From: Rhodocyclaceae bacterium
GTDB lineage: Bacteria; Pseudomonadota; Gammaproteobacteria; Burkholderiales; Rhodocyclaceae
Reading direction: 5' to 3'
DNA length: 34,643 nucleotides
Assembly: GCA_008080565.1 (NCBI GenBank)
Contig: VIKE01000050.1
Location: 1 to 34,643, forward strand
Below the pieces are notes generated by a model. That model saw nothing but the letters and a program-made list of their open reading frames with translations. It searched no databases and was not told where the DNA came from. Below, one piece after another: positions 24,759 to 33,309 of this stretch (position 1 is the first letter of the stretch; the number at the start of each line of letters is the position of its first letter). The position numbers and the translations under genes were made by a program.

Positions 24759-27700
24759 TTATGCTTGTGTCGGCTCGGGGGCCGACTCGGCGGTGAAATC
24801 CTCTTCCTCAGCATCTTTGCCATGGACAAGACGATAAAGAAGGGGCAGAACGAGAAGCGTCAGTGCAGTCGATGACAGGATGCCGCCGATCACTACCGTG
24901 GCGAGCGGACGCTGAACTTCGGCACCGGTGCCCGTTGCTATTGCCATGGGAACAAAGCCGAGGGAAGCGACCAAGGCCGTCATCAGCACGGGACGCAAGC
25001 GGGTCAATGCTCCCTCGTGAATGGCATCATCCAGAGTGCGTCCTTCTTCTCGTAAGCTACGGATGAACGCAATCATCACCAGCCCGTTGAGTACCGCCAC
25101 ACCGGACAAGGCAATGAAACCGATACCGGCTGAAATCGACAGCGGGATGTCTCTCAACCAAAGCGCAACGACACCGCCCGTTAACGCGAACGGAATGCCG
25201 GTAAACACTAGCAATCCATCTTTTGCATTGCCGAACATGACAAACAGCAGCGTGAACACCAGCAGCAAGGCAACAGGTACGACAATTTTCAGGCGTTGAG
25301 AAGCCGATTCCAGTTGCTCGAAGGTTCCGCCCCAGGAAGTCCAATAGCCGGTCGGAATTTTGACCTCTGCCAGGCGTGTCTGTGCTTCGCCCACGAACGA
25401 GCCGATGTCCCGTCCCCGAACGTTGGCACTGACGACCACGCGCCGCTTGCCATTCTCCCGGCTGACTTGATTGGGCCCCGGCGCGACTTCCAGGCTGGCG
25501 ACCTCACTTAAAGGGATATAGGTCGTACGCCCCTCGATGCCGTTGCTGACTGCAGTGCTTTTTGGCAAGGCGATCGGTAGACGCTTCATCGATTCGATAT
25601 CAGAACGCAGGTTATCGGGTAGACGAACGACAATATCGAAGCGTCGATCGCCTTCGAACATGGTTCCAGCCTCTCGACCACCAATGGCCGTCGAAATCGC
25701 ATCCTGAACATCGCCGACGTTGAGCCCATAGCGAGCGGTCTTGTCGCGATCGATGTTGACGGTCAGCATGGGCAAGCCGGTCGTCTGCTCCACCTTGACT
25801 TCGGATGCGCCGGGTATCTTTCCCAGAACGGCGGCAATTTTGCCCGCCGTTTCGTTCATCACATCCATGTCGTCGCCAAATATCTTGATCGCGACATCGC
25901 TGCGGACCCCGGAGATCAACTCGTTGAAGCGCAACTGGATTGGCTGAGAGAATTCATAGGTATTGCCCGGCAGCTTACCAGCGGTCTCCTGTATGGCTGC
26001 CAGCAGTTGATCCCTGGATTTCTTTGGCTCGGGCCACTGCGTTTCCGGCTTCAGCATGATGTAGCCGTCCGAGATATTGGGGGGCATGGGATCGGAAGCG
26101 ATTTCAGCTGTTCCTGTCCGCGCAAACACACGCTCGATTTCCGGGAAATCCGCTTTAAGCCGCTTTTCCAGTTGTTGCTGCATGGCAACGGACTGGGACA
26201 GGCTGGTTCCCGGAATACGCAGTGCCTGAATGGCGAAATCGCCTTCATTCAAACTGGGAACGAATTCACTCCCCATGCGGGTGACGAGCAAGCCGGAGAG
26301 AATGACAATAACGGCTGTAAAGACCAGGACCACAGGCTTATTGGTCATGACACTGGCCAGCGCTGGCTTATACCAGCGCTTGGCGGTCCGCATCAGGATG
26401 TTTTCCTTTTCTCCCACCTTCGCACCGATAAACAGCGCTACTGCCGCCGGGATGAAGGTGACGGAGAGGATCATGGCGCCAACCAGAGCTGTGACCACGG
26501 TGAAGGCCATAGGATGAAACATTTTCCCTTCGACGCCGGTGAGCGCAAAGATTGGCAGGTAGACAATCATGATGATGAGTTGGCCGAAAAGCAGCGGTCG
26601 GCGTGCTTCCCTGGATGCGGCAAAGACCTCGTGGAAGCGCTCGGTCCGGGTCAGCGGCCGTCCGTGATGCTCTTGGGCATGGGCCAGTCGGCGCACGCAG
26701 TTTTCCACGATCACGACCGCACCGTCGATGATGATCCCGAAGTCGAGGGCTCCGAGGCTCATCAAGTTGGCACTGACGTGGTAAGTCACCATTCCTGAAA
26801 AGGTAAACAACATGGAAAGCGGGATCACCATAGCTGTGATTACCGCTGCCCGGATGTTGCCAAGGAACAGGAACAGAATGACGATGACCAGAACAGCGCC
26901 CTCAAGGAGATTCTTCTTGACGGTATTGATCGCCTTATCCACCAGAACAGTCCGGTCATAGACGGTGACCGCCTTAACTCCTTCGGGCAGGCTGCGGTTG
27001 ATTTCCACCATTTTCTTGTCTACGGCTGCAGAGACGGTTCGACTGTTCTCGCCAATCAGCATGAACACCGTACCGAGGACGATTTCACGACCGTCGTCGG
27101 TGGCGGCACCGGTACGCAGTTCGCGGCCGATACCGACCTCAGCTACATCGCGAACGCGGATCGCCACCCCTTGCACATTGCCGAGAATGACATTGCGGAT
27201 GTCCTCGATGCTCCGTACCTGGCCTGGCGCCCGGATCAGATACTGTTCGCCACGCTTCTCGATATAGCCTGCCCCGACGTTGCTGTTGTTGCGGTCGAGA
27301 GCGGTTACGACGTCTTGCAACGTCAGCCCATAGGAAGCGAGTTTTTCAGGGCTGGGCGCAACCTGGTATTCCTTGGCAAACCCGCCGATCGAGTTGATTT
27401 CGGTAACTCCCGGCACATTGCGCAACTGCGGTTTGATGATCCAATCCTGTATCTCGCGCAAATCGGTCGGTGTATAGGCGCTACCGTCTGGCTTTCTGGC
27501 TCCGTCTTCGGTTTCTACGGTCCACAGGTAAATTTCCCCCAAACCTGTCGAAATTGGCCCCGTGGCCGGCGAAATTCCAGCCGGAAGCTTTTCCTTGGCT
27601 TCCTGAATACGCTGATTGACCAGTTGGCGAGCGAAATAGATGTCCGTTCCATCCTTGAAAATCACCGTGACTTGGGACAGGCCATAACGCGACAGGGAGC

Positions 27701-27947
27701 GGGTTTGTTCCAGATGGGGCAATCCGGCCATGACGGTCTCGACCGGATAGGTCACCCGTTGCTCAACCTCCAGTGGTGAATAACCAGGTGCCGCCGTATT
27801 AATCTGAACCTGGACGTTAGTGATGTCGGGCACCGCGTCGATCGGCAGGCGCTGGTAGTTGTAGATGCCCAGTACGGCCATGCCAAGCACGGCCAAAATG
27901 ACCAGCCAGCGGTGCTCGATGGCGAGGCGAATGATGCGTTCAAACAT
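24759..27947 (-). CDS. czcA: CzcA-type heavy-metal RND efflux pump
   Basis: The 1062-residue proton-driven inner-membrane pump of the Czc system moves Co2+/Zn2+/Cd2+ from periplasm and cytoplasm to the outside. It shows PIDAVPDITNVQVQINT after TM1, two large periplasmic domains, and the TM4 motif DFGIIIDGAVVIVEN. Asp402, Asp408 and Glu415 fall at the positions reported as essential for proton transport in Cupriavidus CzcA. The C-terminal tail is acidic (DAEEEDF...). It starts 16 nt after the czcB stop and is the last gene of czcI-C-B-A. No lesion was seen, but its outer-membrane partner gene is interrupted. Confidence 0.95.
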   Translation of the reverse strand: MFERIIRLAIEHRWLVILAVLGMAVLGIYNYQRLPIDAVPDITNVQVQINTAAPGYSPLEVEQRVTYPVETVMAGLPHLEQTRSLSRYGLSQVTVIFKDGTDIYFARQLVNQRIQEAKEKLPAGISPATGPISTGLGEIYLWTVETEDGARKPDGSAYTPTDLREIQDWIIKPQLRNVPGVTEINSIGGFAKEYQVAPSPEKLASYGLTLQDVVTALDRNNSNVGAGYIEKRGEQYLIRAPGQVRSIEDIRNVILGNVQGVAIRVRDVAEVGIGRELRTGAATDDGREIVLGTVFMLIGENSRTVSAAVDKKMVEINRSLPEGVKAVTVYDRTVLVDKAINTVKKNLLEGAVLVIVILFLFLGNIRAAVITAMVIPLSMLFTFSGMVTYHVSANLMSLGALDFGIIIDGAVVIVENCVRRLAHAQEHHGRPLTRTERFHEVFAASREARRPLLFGQLIIMIVYLPIFALTGVEGKMFHPMAFTVVTALVGAMILSVTFIPAAVALFIGAKVGEKENILMRTAKRWYKPALASVMTNKPVVLVFTAVIVILSGLLVTRMGSEFVPSLNEGDFAIQALRIPGTSLSQSVAMQQQLEKRLKADFPEIERVFARTGTAEIASDPMPPNISDGYIMLKPETQWPEPKKSRDQLLAAIQETAGKLPGNTYEFSQPIQLRFNELISGVRSDVAIKIFGDDMDVMNETAGKIAAVLGKIPGASEVKVEQTTGLPMLTVNIDRDKTARYGLNVGDVQDAISTAIGGREAGTMFEGDRRFDIVVRLPDNLRSDIESMKRLPIALPKSTAVSNGIEGRTTYIPLSEVASLEVAPGPNQVSRENGKRRVVVSANVRGRDIGSFVGEAQTRLAEVKIPTGYWTSWGGTFEQLESASQRLKIVVPVALLLVFTLLFVMFGNAKDGLLVFTGIPFALTGGVVALWLRDIPLSISAGIGFIALSGVAVLNGLVMIAFIRSLREEGRTLDDAIHEGALTRLRPVLMTALVASLGFVPMAIATGTGAEVQRPLATVVIGGILSSTALTLLVLPLLYRLVHGKDAEEEDFTAESAPEPTQA

Positions 27948-27963
27948 GTTGTTCTCCCCCGCC

Positions 27964-29568
27964 TCAGTGGCTATGCTCGGCGCTGCCCTTGCCGAGTTCC
28001 GATTTCAGGACAAAGCTACCGGCTGCAGCGTATGGCGTTCCAGCCTTCAAACCGCTGAGCACTTCGATCAGCTTGCCGTCAGAACGCCCCAAGGTGACGG
28101 GTTGGGCAACAAAGCCGTCAGCCACCTTGATAAAAATAACGCTCTTGTCCCCGATCGTCTGGATTGCTTCGGCCACAACGCTTACCGGGACTTCGGCCTC
28201 ACCGGAGACCACTTCGACATTAACGAACAAGCCAGGCCGCCAGGCCATCTTTGGGTTGTCCAGGATGACACGCGCCTTGGCCGTACGGGTCTCCTGGCCG
28301 AGCAAGGCGCCAACATAGGAGATGCCGCCTTCCGCCTTCGATTCGAATGCAGTCGCCTTGACGACGACCTTTTCGCCGATGCGAACGATGTTCAGATCCT
28401 TGGCGGGAACAACGATTTCCGCCCAAACCGTGGACAGGTCGGAAACCGTGAATATGCTGGCATCTTCCTTGACCGCTTCGCCGAGCGCGATGTGCTTTTC
28501 CACGACCATGCCATCGAAAGGTGCCCGGATTTCATAGCGGTTGAGGCTTCCCGAAACGCTCGGGCTTGCCCCCAGCGCAATCAGTTTTTGCTGGCTGTTG
28601 GCGACGGCAATTTCAGCTTCCCGCAAAACCTGCTGTGCCAGGAGGTAGTCCTGCTCGGCGGAAATTTTTTCTTCCCAGAGCTTCTTTTCCCGATCGTAAG
28701 TCGATTTGGCCAGGGTCAGGCGCTTCTGCGCAGACAACAGTTCACTGCGCTGCTCGGAAAGCCCGATACTGGCGATGACTGCCAGAACCTGCCCACGCTT
28801 GACCAACTGTCCAAGATTGGCTGGAACACTTTCAACAACACCGGCCAACCGCGGCACAACGTGAGCGGTCCGGTCTTCGTTGAAGCGGATCTCGCCCGGC
28901 AGTTGTGAAGCGGTTCTGATTTTGGCAGGGGCCGCCTTCTGGATACTGATGGCGGCCGATTTGACCTGCTCATCAGTCAGTTCGATTTTTCCTTCTTCCC
29001 TTGTATCAATGAACAGGAACGGTGTGTTAGACACCATAGCGGTAATAGCCGCCTCAAAGGCATGGGGTTCGGCGATCGGACTGGTGCTCATCAGGAAGTC
29101 TTGTTCCACCTTGAAGGCCACTTCCTGCTTCTCTCCGTTCGGCCGCGTCAACGTCACAGAAACCTTAGCTGCTGACGGGGCCAAGGGCTTGTCCTGTTGG
29201 AACAGCCAGACACGAAAATGTGGCTCACCACCTTCTTCAGCCAACAATAACTCCAGGCCGAATCCATCTTCGGTAAACAGTTTGCCTCCGTGAGCGCCAG
29301 TCGTCGGTCCATCCTCATGATGTTCAGCATCGCCGTGGCCCTTGGCGTGATCATGGCCATCGCCGGCCTGAGCACCATGATGCTCAGCATCAGCATGTCC
29401 CTTGGATTCGGCATGGCTGGCATGTTCACCCTGCTCAGCAGACTGATCCGAAGAGGAGGAGCCCAGAATCCAGCCGCCGGCAGCAATGCCCATCGCCAAG
29501 ATGACAGCGATGGCGATACCTTGTTTTTTGGAAAGGTTAAAGGCGTTCTTGTTGATATTGATTTTCAC
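27964..29568 (-). CDS. czcB: CzcB-type membrane-fusion protein with His-rich N-terminus
   Basis: The 534-residue adaptor has an N-terminal TM/signal helix (GIAIAVILAMGIAAGGWIL). A His/Asp/Gly-rich stretch follows at about residues 45-90 (HASHAESKGHADAEHHG and more), likely to bind metal in the periplasm. An extra N-terminal domain specific to CzcB proteins comes next (FGLELLLAEEGGEPHFRVWL). Then come lipoyl halves around VVPRLAGVVESVPANLGQLV and YEIRAPFDGMVVEKHIALGE, a coiled-coil hairpin between them, and a beta-barrel (LSTVWAEIVVPAKDLNIVRI). A His-ending tail (AEHSH) closes it. It starts about 10 nt after the czcC stop. Confidence 0.94.
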   Translation of the reverse strand: MKININKNAFNLSKKQGIAIAVILAMGIAAGGWILGSSSSDQSAEQGEHASHAESKGHADAEHHGAQAGDGHDHAKGHGDAEHHEDGPTTGAHGGKLFTEDGFGLELLLAEEGGEPHFRVWLFQQDKPLAPSAAKVSVTLTRPNGEKQEVAFKVEQDFLMSTSPIAEPHAFEAAITAMVSNTPFLFIDTREEGKIELTDEQVKSAAISIQKAAPAKIRTASQLPGEIRFNEDRTAHVVPRLAGVVESVPANLGQLVKRGQVLAVIASIGLSEQRSELLSAQKRLTLAKSTYDREKKLWEEKISAEQDYLLAQQVLREAEIAVANSQQKLIALGASPSVSGSLNRYEIRAPFDGMVVEKHIALGEAVKEDASIFTVSDLSTVWAEIVVPAKDLNIVRIGEKVVVKATAFESKAEGGISYVGALLGQETRTAKARVILDNPKMAWRPGLFVNVEVVSGEAEVPVSVVAEAIQTIGDKSVIFIKVADGFVAQPVTLGRSDGKLIEVLSGLKAGTPYAAAGSFVLKSELGKGSAEHSH

Positions 29569-29761
29569 AGCTTGCTCCTACGGACGGCTTGGCATGGCGG
29601 ATGGCATTGAATTGGTGGAGCCCAGAACACGCTCCAGTTCGGCAGAAGTCCGATGCGCCTCAGACAAACTTTTCAGGTATTGGGCTCTTGCCTGAAAGAA
29701 GGTGCGTTGAGCATCCAGGACTTCCAGAAAACTGAATTTCCCAAGCTCGAACCCTTTACTA

Positions 29762-29781
29762 TTGCTCCGGCCCGATGAAGT
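29762..29781 (+). repeat. IS630-like terminal repeat, left
   Basis: TTGCTCCGGCCCGATGAAGT is an imperfect inverted copy (16 of 20) of the right end at 30811-30830. TA at 29760-29761 lies outside. Confidence 0.8.
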
Positions 29782-29782
29782 C

Positions 29783-30776
29783 TTAAGCGGCATACTTGAC
29801 GCGCCGGTCTTGGAAGTAACTCATGACCCGTTCAGGGTTTTGCTCCAGCATCATCATATGAGCGCTGGTGGCGTCGCGTAGTTTGGCTTTAGTGCGAACG
29901 GGAACGCGCTTCCCCATCTCTTGCTTGAGATCGGCGTTAAGACGCTCCTCGGGATTGAGCTGAGGGCTATAGCTGGGCAGGTAGAACAACTCAATCTGAT
30001 TTTTTCGCTCGGCTACCCATGCCTTCACGATCTTGCTGTGGTGCACTCGCAGATTGTCCAGAATCAGGAACACCTTTTTCCCGGCATCCTTGATCAGGGC
30101 AGCCAATCCAGCGTGTCTTACCCTGATTGGTCACAGTGGCAATCATGGAGAGCTTTTCTCGAGTGCCACCCACGGTCATCGCGACAGGTGTCTTGCCCGC
30201 AGGGGCAAAGCTTCTACCGCGCACATCGGTATTGACCAGCGCTGTTTCATCTCCCCAATGGATTTCTGCGCCTTCTTGCCTGGCGCGCTGCTCAATCGCG
30301 GGATATTCCCCTTCAAGCCACCCCTGAACGGCCTCGGGATTTTGTTCATAGGCGCGCTTGATCGGCTTTTGCGGAGTGAAGCCCCAGCGTGCAAGGTATT
30401 TGCCCACACTGCGAATGTGCAGCTTAATGCCGTATTCCTGTTCGATGAGCTGACCAACGGCGGCGCGGCTCCAAAGGAAGAAATCCATCTTCAGTTGTTC
30501 GGGGCGTTTGTCAATGATGATGCGACGTATCGTATCTTCCTGGATCTCACTCAGGCACCGTCCGTCGCCACGTGCGCGCCCCCTGCTGGTCGGGCGAATT
30601 GCCGCCCAGCCACCCGCCTCAAACAGATCAATCGTGGCGCGTACTGCCGGGTAGCTCAAACCCGTCATCGAGACAATTTCCATGATCTTGATGGCCTTCT
30701 TGTGCAAGCGGATAACTTGCTTGCGACGCTCATGAAGTTGTTCCAGCGTCTGTTTTCTGGCGTTCTCTTTTTCCAT
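29783..30776 (-). pseudogene. IS630-family transposase with internal deletion/frameshift
   Basis: ATG 30776 (MEKENARKQTLEQLHERRKQ) starts an N-terminal helix-turn-helix (MTGLSYPAVRATIDLFEAGG). The first catalytic Asp is in EIHWGDETALVNTD. After VTNQGKTRW at about 30107 the frame breaks. A second frame resumes AALIKDAGKKVFLILDNLRV with the second Asp, then SPQLNPEERLNADLK with the Glu. From the family pattern, roughly 15 residues between these parts are missing. The stop at 29783 abuts the left terminal repeat. The enzyme is probably inactive. Confidence 0.85.
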
Positions 30777-30810
30777 ATCAATCAGACGCAAAGAAACCAC
30801 GAAAGTTCAT

Positions 30811-30830
30811 ATTTCATTGGGCCGAATCAA
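30811..30830 (-). repeat. IS630-like terminal repeat, right
   Basis: On the minus strand it reads TTGATTCGGCCCAATGAAAT, pairing with the left end; TA at 30831-30832 lies outside. Confidence 0.8.
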
Positions 30831-32095
30831 TAGCTGCGTCATAGGCGCTGCGTGCGCCCGGCAAAATTTCGCTTTGCAGGGCTTGAGCTTCAACGACCAG
30901 TGCCTTTAGGCGCTCCTGGTTTTGCGTAACTTCCGTGCTCAAGCGAACCTCGGTGGCGCTCAATTCATCCCGAGCCTTATCAGCCCGCCGCAGCGCTTCA
31001 TGCACATTGCCCTGGTTGCGGTCGAATATCGGGAATGGGATCGAGAGACCCACGATGGTTTGGTTGCGCCCAAGCTCTTCAACCTTTTTTGAACCCAGGC
31101 TGACCGTGACGTTTGGAATCCGCCGAGACCGCTCGACATCGGCAAGCGCCGCAAAACGATCGGCCTCGTGGCGTGCTCGGGCAAGTACCGGAGAGTTGTT
31201 CAAGCGACGATCGATCTCGTCGGCGGAGAGGATTTCTGGCAGATTGTCGGTACGCCCCTCGACCTGTCCAAACCGTGGTGTCTTACTTCCCCAGGTCGCT
31301 GCCAGACGATTTCGTGCTGCGACCAAATCGCCTTTGGCTTGATTCAACTCGACCCGTGCAGACGCCTCAGCAACGCGCGCCTTGGTTTCCTCAACGGGTG
31401 AGATTTTGCCGGCCGTAACCCGGCGCGATGCAGCTTGGGTAGCGCGTTGGGCGAGGCCGAGCAAATCCTCTGTTTGCAGTATCCGTTCTTGAGCCACCAG
31501 AACATCGAAGAAGGCACCAACAACGCTAGCTCGGATGCTCTGGCGTTTGGCCACCAAGTCGGCAGAGGCTACATCCCGTCCCCGCTCGGCGGAAACAATC
31601 CGTGCAGCGCGCCTGCCCCCCAACTCGATTAATTGGCTGATCTGAACGGTTGTGGTTCGCGTTGCCTTATTCTGCGTATCTTCAACCAAGGTTGAAATTT
31701 CCGGGTTCGGCAGTATCCCTGCTTGAATCACTGCTCCCTCGACTGCTCGCAATTCGTTGGTTGCGGCAGATAGTTCGGGATTGGCCGTTAGCGCGAGATC
31801 AATTGCAGTGGAAAGGGTCAAGGTTCCGGTCGGTTCCTTGGCAAGCGCAGGTACTGCCTCGATCGGCGACGGCGCATTTTGCATCTGCGCCCAGAGGTTG
31901 GTGCTGGCAAGCACCGTAAATCCGAAAAAGGTTCGGGCCAGTAAAGTGATAATTGGTTGTTGGCGGTACATCCGACTCTCCGTTGATGAAAGGTACATCA
32001 GGGAATCGGCGGGGCACCACCCCGCAAGCGGCATGGCACAGTGCGCAGCTCAAGCTGCGGCGAACTGATATGGGAAAGTAACCCAACCCCGCCGA

Positions 32096-32443
32096 TCAGG
32101 CGGAGATCGACCAGTTGGGACGTTCAGGCAAATCGCTAGGTGGCGACGTCAAAAAGTGGGGAGACCAAGGGTGATCGGCTACGCCACCGGCAACAAGTTG
32201 GGCATTGGCAACACTGGTCAATACTGCAATACAGCTGGCATGGCAGACAGCACAATCACTGTCGATGCCAGAGAGTTGGCCTTTGGTATCTTTAGTTCTA
32301 TCGTCAGTCTGATGCTTGTGCTCGTGGTGACCAAAATGATGCGCAGTGGCTCCCGTTTCATGCTGGCAATAGGCAGCCGCCACCGACCAGGTAGTCTGGA
32401 GTGACAGTAATACCAACAGGAAAACGGCAAGCCAACGACGCAT
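32096..32443 (-). CDS. czcI: CzcI-like small periplasmic metal-resistance protein
   Basis: The 115-residue protein has a signal peptide (WLAVFLLVLLSLQTTWSVAAA). A mature His/Cys-rich part follows (YCQHETGATAHHFGHHEHKH, then DCAVCHASC). The Pro-rich end SDLPERPNWSIS is typical of CzcI-family proteins. CzcI precedes czcCBA in Cupriavidus-type clusters and affects their regulation; a periplasmic metal-binding role is likely. It lies about 120 nt upstream of the czcC start on the same strand and opens the operon. ATG 32443 has no strong ribosome site. Confidence 0.85.
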   Translation of the reverse strand: MRRWLAVFLLVLLSLQTTWSVAAAYCQHETGATAHHFGHHEHKHQTDDRTKDTKGQLSGIDSDCAVCHASCIAVLTSVANAQLVAGGVADHPWSPHFLTSPPSDLPERPNWSISA

Positions 32444-32620
32444 GAAGCGGATTCTATCAGCTAATATCGCAGAATTAAAAAAGCCAATCTGCTACGTTTC
32501 GTCAAATCGCAGTAGTGATGGTGTTAATGCAGCAGCGATGTAACCATTGCACTCATGAAGTATTCAACAACCGCGCATTATTTCTTGCGCACTGTATGAG
32601 AAATAGTCAGTGAGCACCAA
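32444..32620. promoter_or_regulatory. Divergent intergenic region between czcI and the sensor gene set
   Basis: This 177-bp, relatively AT-rich gap separates the minus-strand czc operon from the plus-strand genes and must hold both promoters. A TTGACG hexamer on the minus strand (near 32497-32502) could be a -35 element for czcI, but no matching -10 at the right distance is convincing. No clear operator palindrome was found. Confidence 0.4.
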
Positions 32621-32860
32621 ATGAATACTCGAAAAGCGATACTGTTCGTGTTGATCGTAGTCATTGTGAGTATAGGGGCTTGGGCAACCTGGAAAACGAT
32701 GTATCACACTGATAGCGATGGTCATGGTCACGGCCTGAATGCAACCCATGAAAACAACATCTCTCAGATACTCAACTGGATGGGCAGCATGTTTAGCGCC
32801 AAGCCTACCGTGCATGATCCAGCTCACGAAGAAAAAACTCCGCCCAAGCAGGAGAGATAA
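32621..32860 (+). CDS. Small single-TM protein with His-containing periplasmic part
   Basis: The 79-residue protein begins MNTRKAILFVLIVVIVSIGA, an N-terminal TM or uncleaved signal. The rest is hydrophilic, with HTDSDGHGHGLNATHENN and a C-terminal HDPAHEEKTPPK, both rich in His/Asp/Glu and likely facing the periplasm. It lies just before the response regulator remnant and divergent from czcI, so a metal-related accessory role is plausible. No family is recognised. Confidence 0.6.
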   Translation: MNTRKAILFVLIVVIVSIGAWATWKTMYHTDSDGHGHGLNATHENNISQILNWMGSMFSAKPTVHDPAHEEKTPPKQER

Positions 32861-32865
32861 CCATC

Positions 32866-33309
32866 CCCCGGCCACAACAGGCCAAGGGGGTCATGACCGC
32901 GCTGGGCAAAGTGGAGGACCGGGTTAACGGTTTGCAGACCGGCGCCGACGATTATCTGGTCAAGCCGTTTGCCTTTTCTGAGCTGATCGCTCGAATCCAG
33001 GGACTGCTGCGCCGGTCGGTGCCGCAGCAACCGGAAGCCACGTCGAACCGTCTTGCACTGCACGATCTTGAAATGGACCTGGCTCGTCGCAAGGTCTCCA
33101 GGAACGGTCAGCGCGTCGATCTGAGTGCCAAGGAGTTCCTGCTGCTTTCTCTGTTTCTCAGGAAACAAGGCGAGGTGCTGTCACGAACCGAGATTGCCGA
33201 AGTCGAAGTTTCCATCAAGCGACTTCGCGCCAAAATGGATACGCCCTTCGAGACGCAGTTGTTGCATACCGTACGCGGCATGGGCTATGTCCTCGAACTG
33301 CGCGAATGA
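32866..33309 (+). pseudogene. czcR: CzcR-like response regulator lacking receiver N-terminus and part of the wHTH
   Basis: The frame enters at about VMTALGKVEDRVNGLQTGAD and DYLVKPFAFSELIARI, the last third of an OmpR-type receiver domain. The conserved Lys is kept, but the phospho-acceptor Asp and first strands are absent. The winged-helix domain follows (LSAKEFLLLSLFLRKQGEVL). It passes directly from SRTEIAE to VEVSIKRLRAKMD, lacking about a dozen residues that normally lie there (WDMNF...-type loop). It ends HTVRGMGYVLE. The stop overlaps the kinase ATG (33306-33309). It cannot be phosphorylated normally, and its DNA binding is probably damaged. Confidence 0.8.

Larger units (their letters stand above)
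29762..30830 (-). mobile_element. IS630-family insertion sequence within czcC
   Basis: The 1069-bp element has about 20-bp imperfect terminal inverted repeats and is bordered by TA on both sides (29760-29761, 30831-30832), the duplication typical of IS630/Tc1-mariner elements. It encodes one damaged transposase on the minus strand, in the same direction as czcC. The precise restoration of czcC on removal fixes both ends. Confidence 0.92.
29578..31971 (-). pseudogene. czcC: czcC outer-membrane efflux gene split by an IS630-like element
   Basis: The 5' part (31971-30833) has a signal peptide (ITLLARTFFGFTVLASTN) and TolC-family repeats (TLSTAIDLALTANPELSAAT; ISQLIELGGRRAARI). The 3' part (29759-29578) carries KGFELGKFSFLEVLDAQRTF to the end. 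Removing 29762-30830 plus one TA restores an unbroken frame through DAASKGFELG and gives 440 residues, normal for CzcC. In the present state the product ends a few residues into the insertion (...DAAIDSAQ) and lacks the last tunnel helices, so the Czc pump probably lacks its own outer channel. ATG 31971 has GGAGAG upstream. Confidence 0.92.

Noticed and set aside
32893..33309. A complete small regulator starting at ATG 32893
   Set aside because: Homology to the receiver domain begins upstream of this ATG and the phospho-acceptor region is missing, so it is a remnant rather than a naturally short protein.
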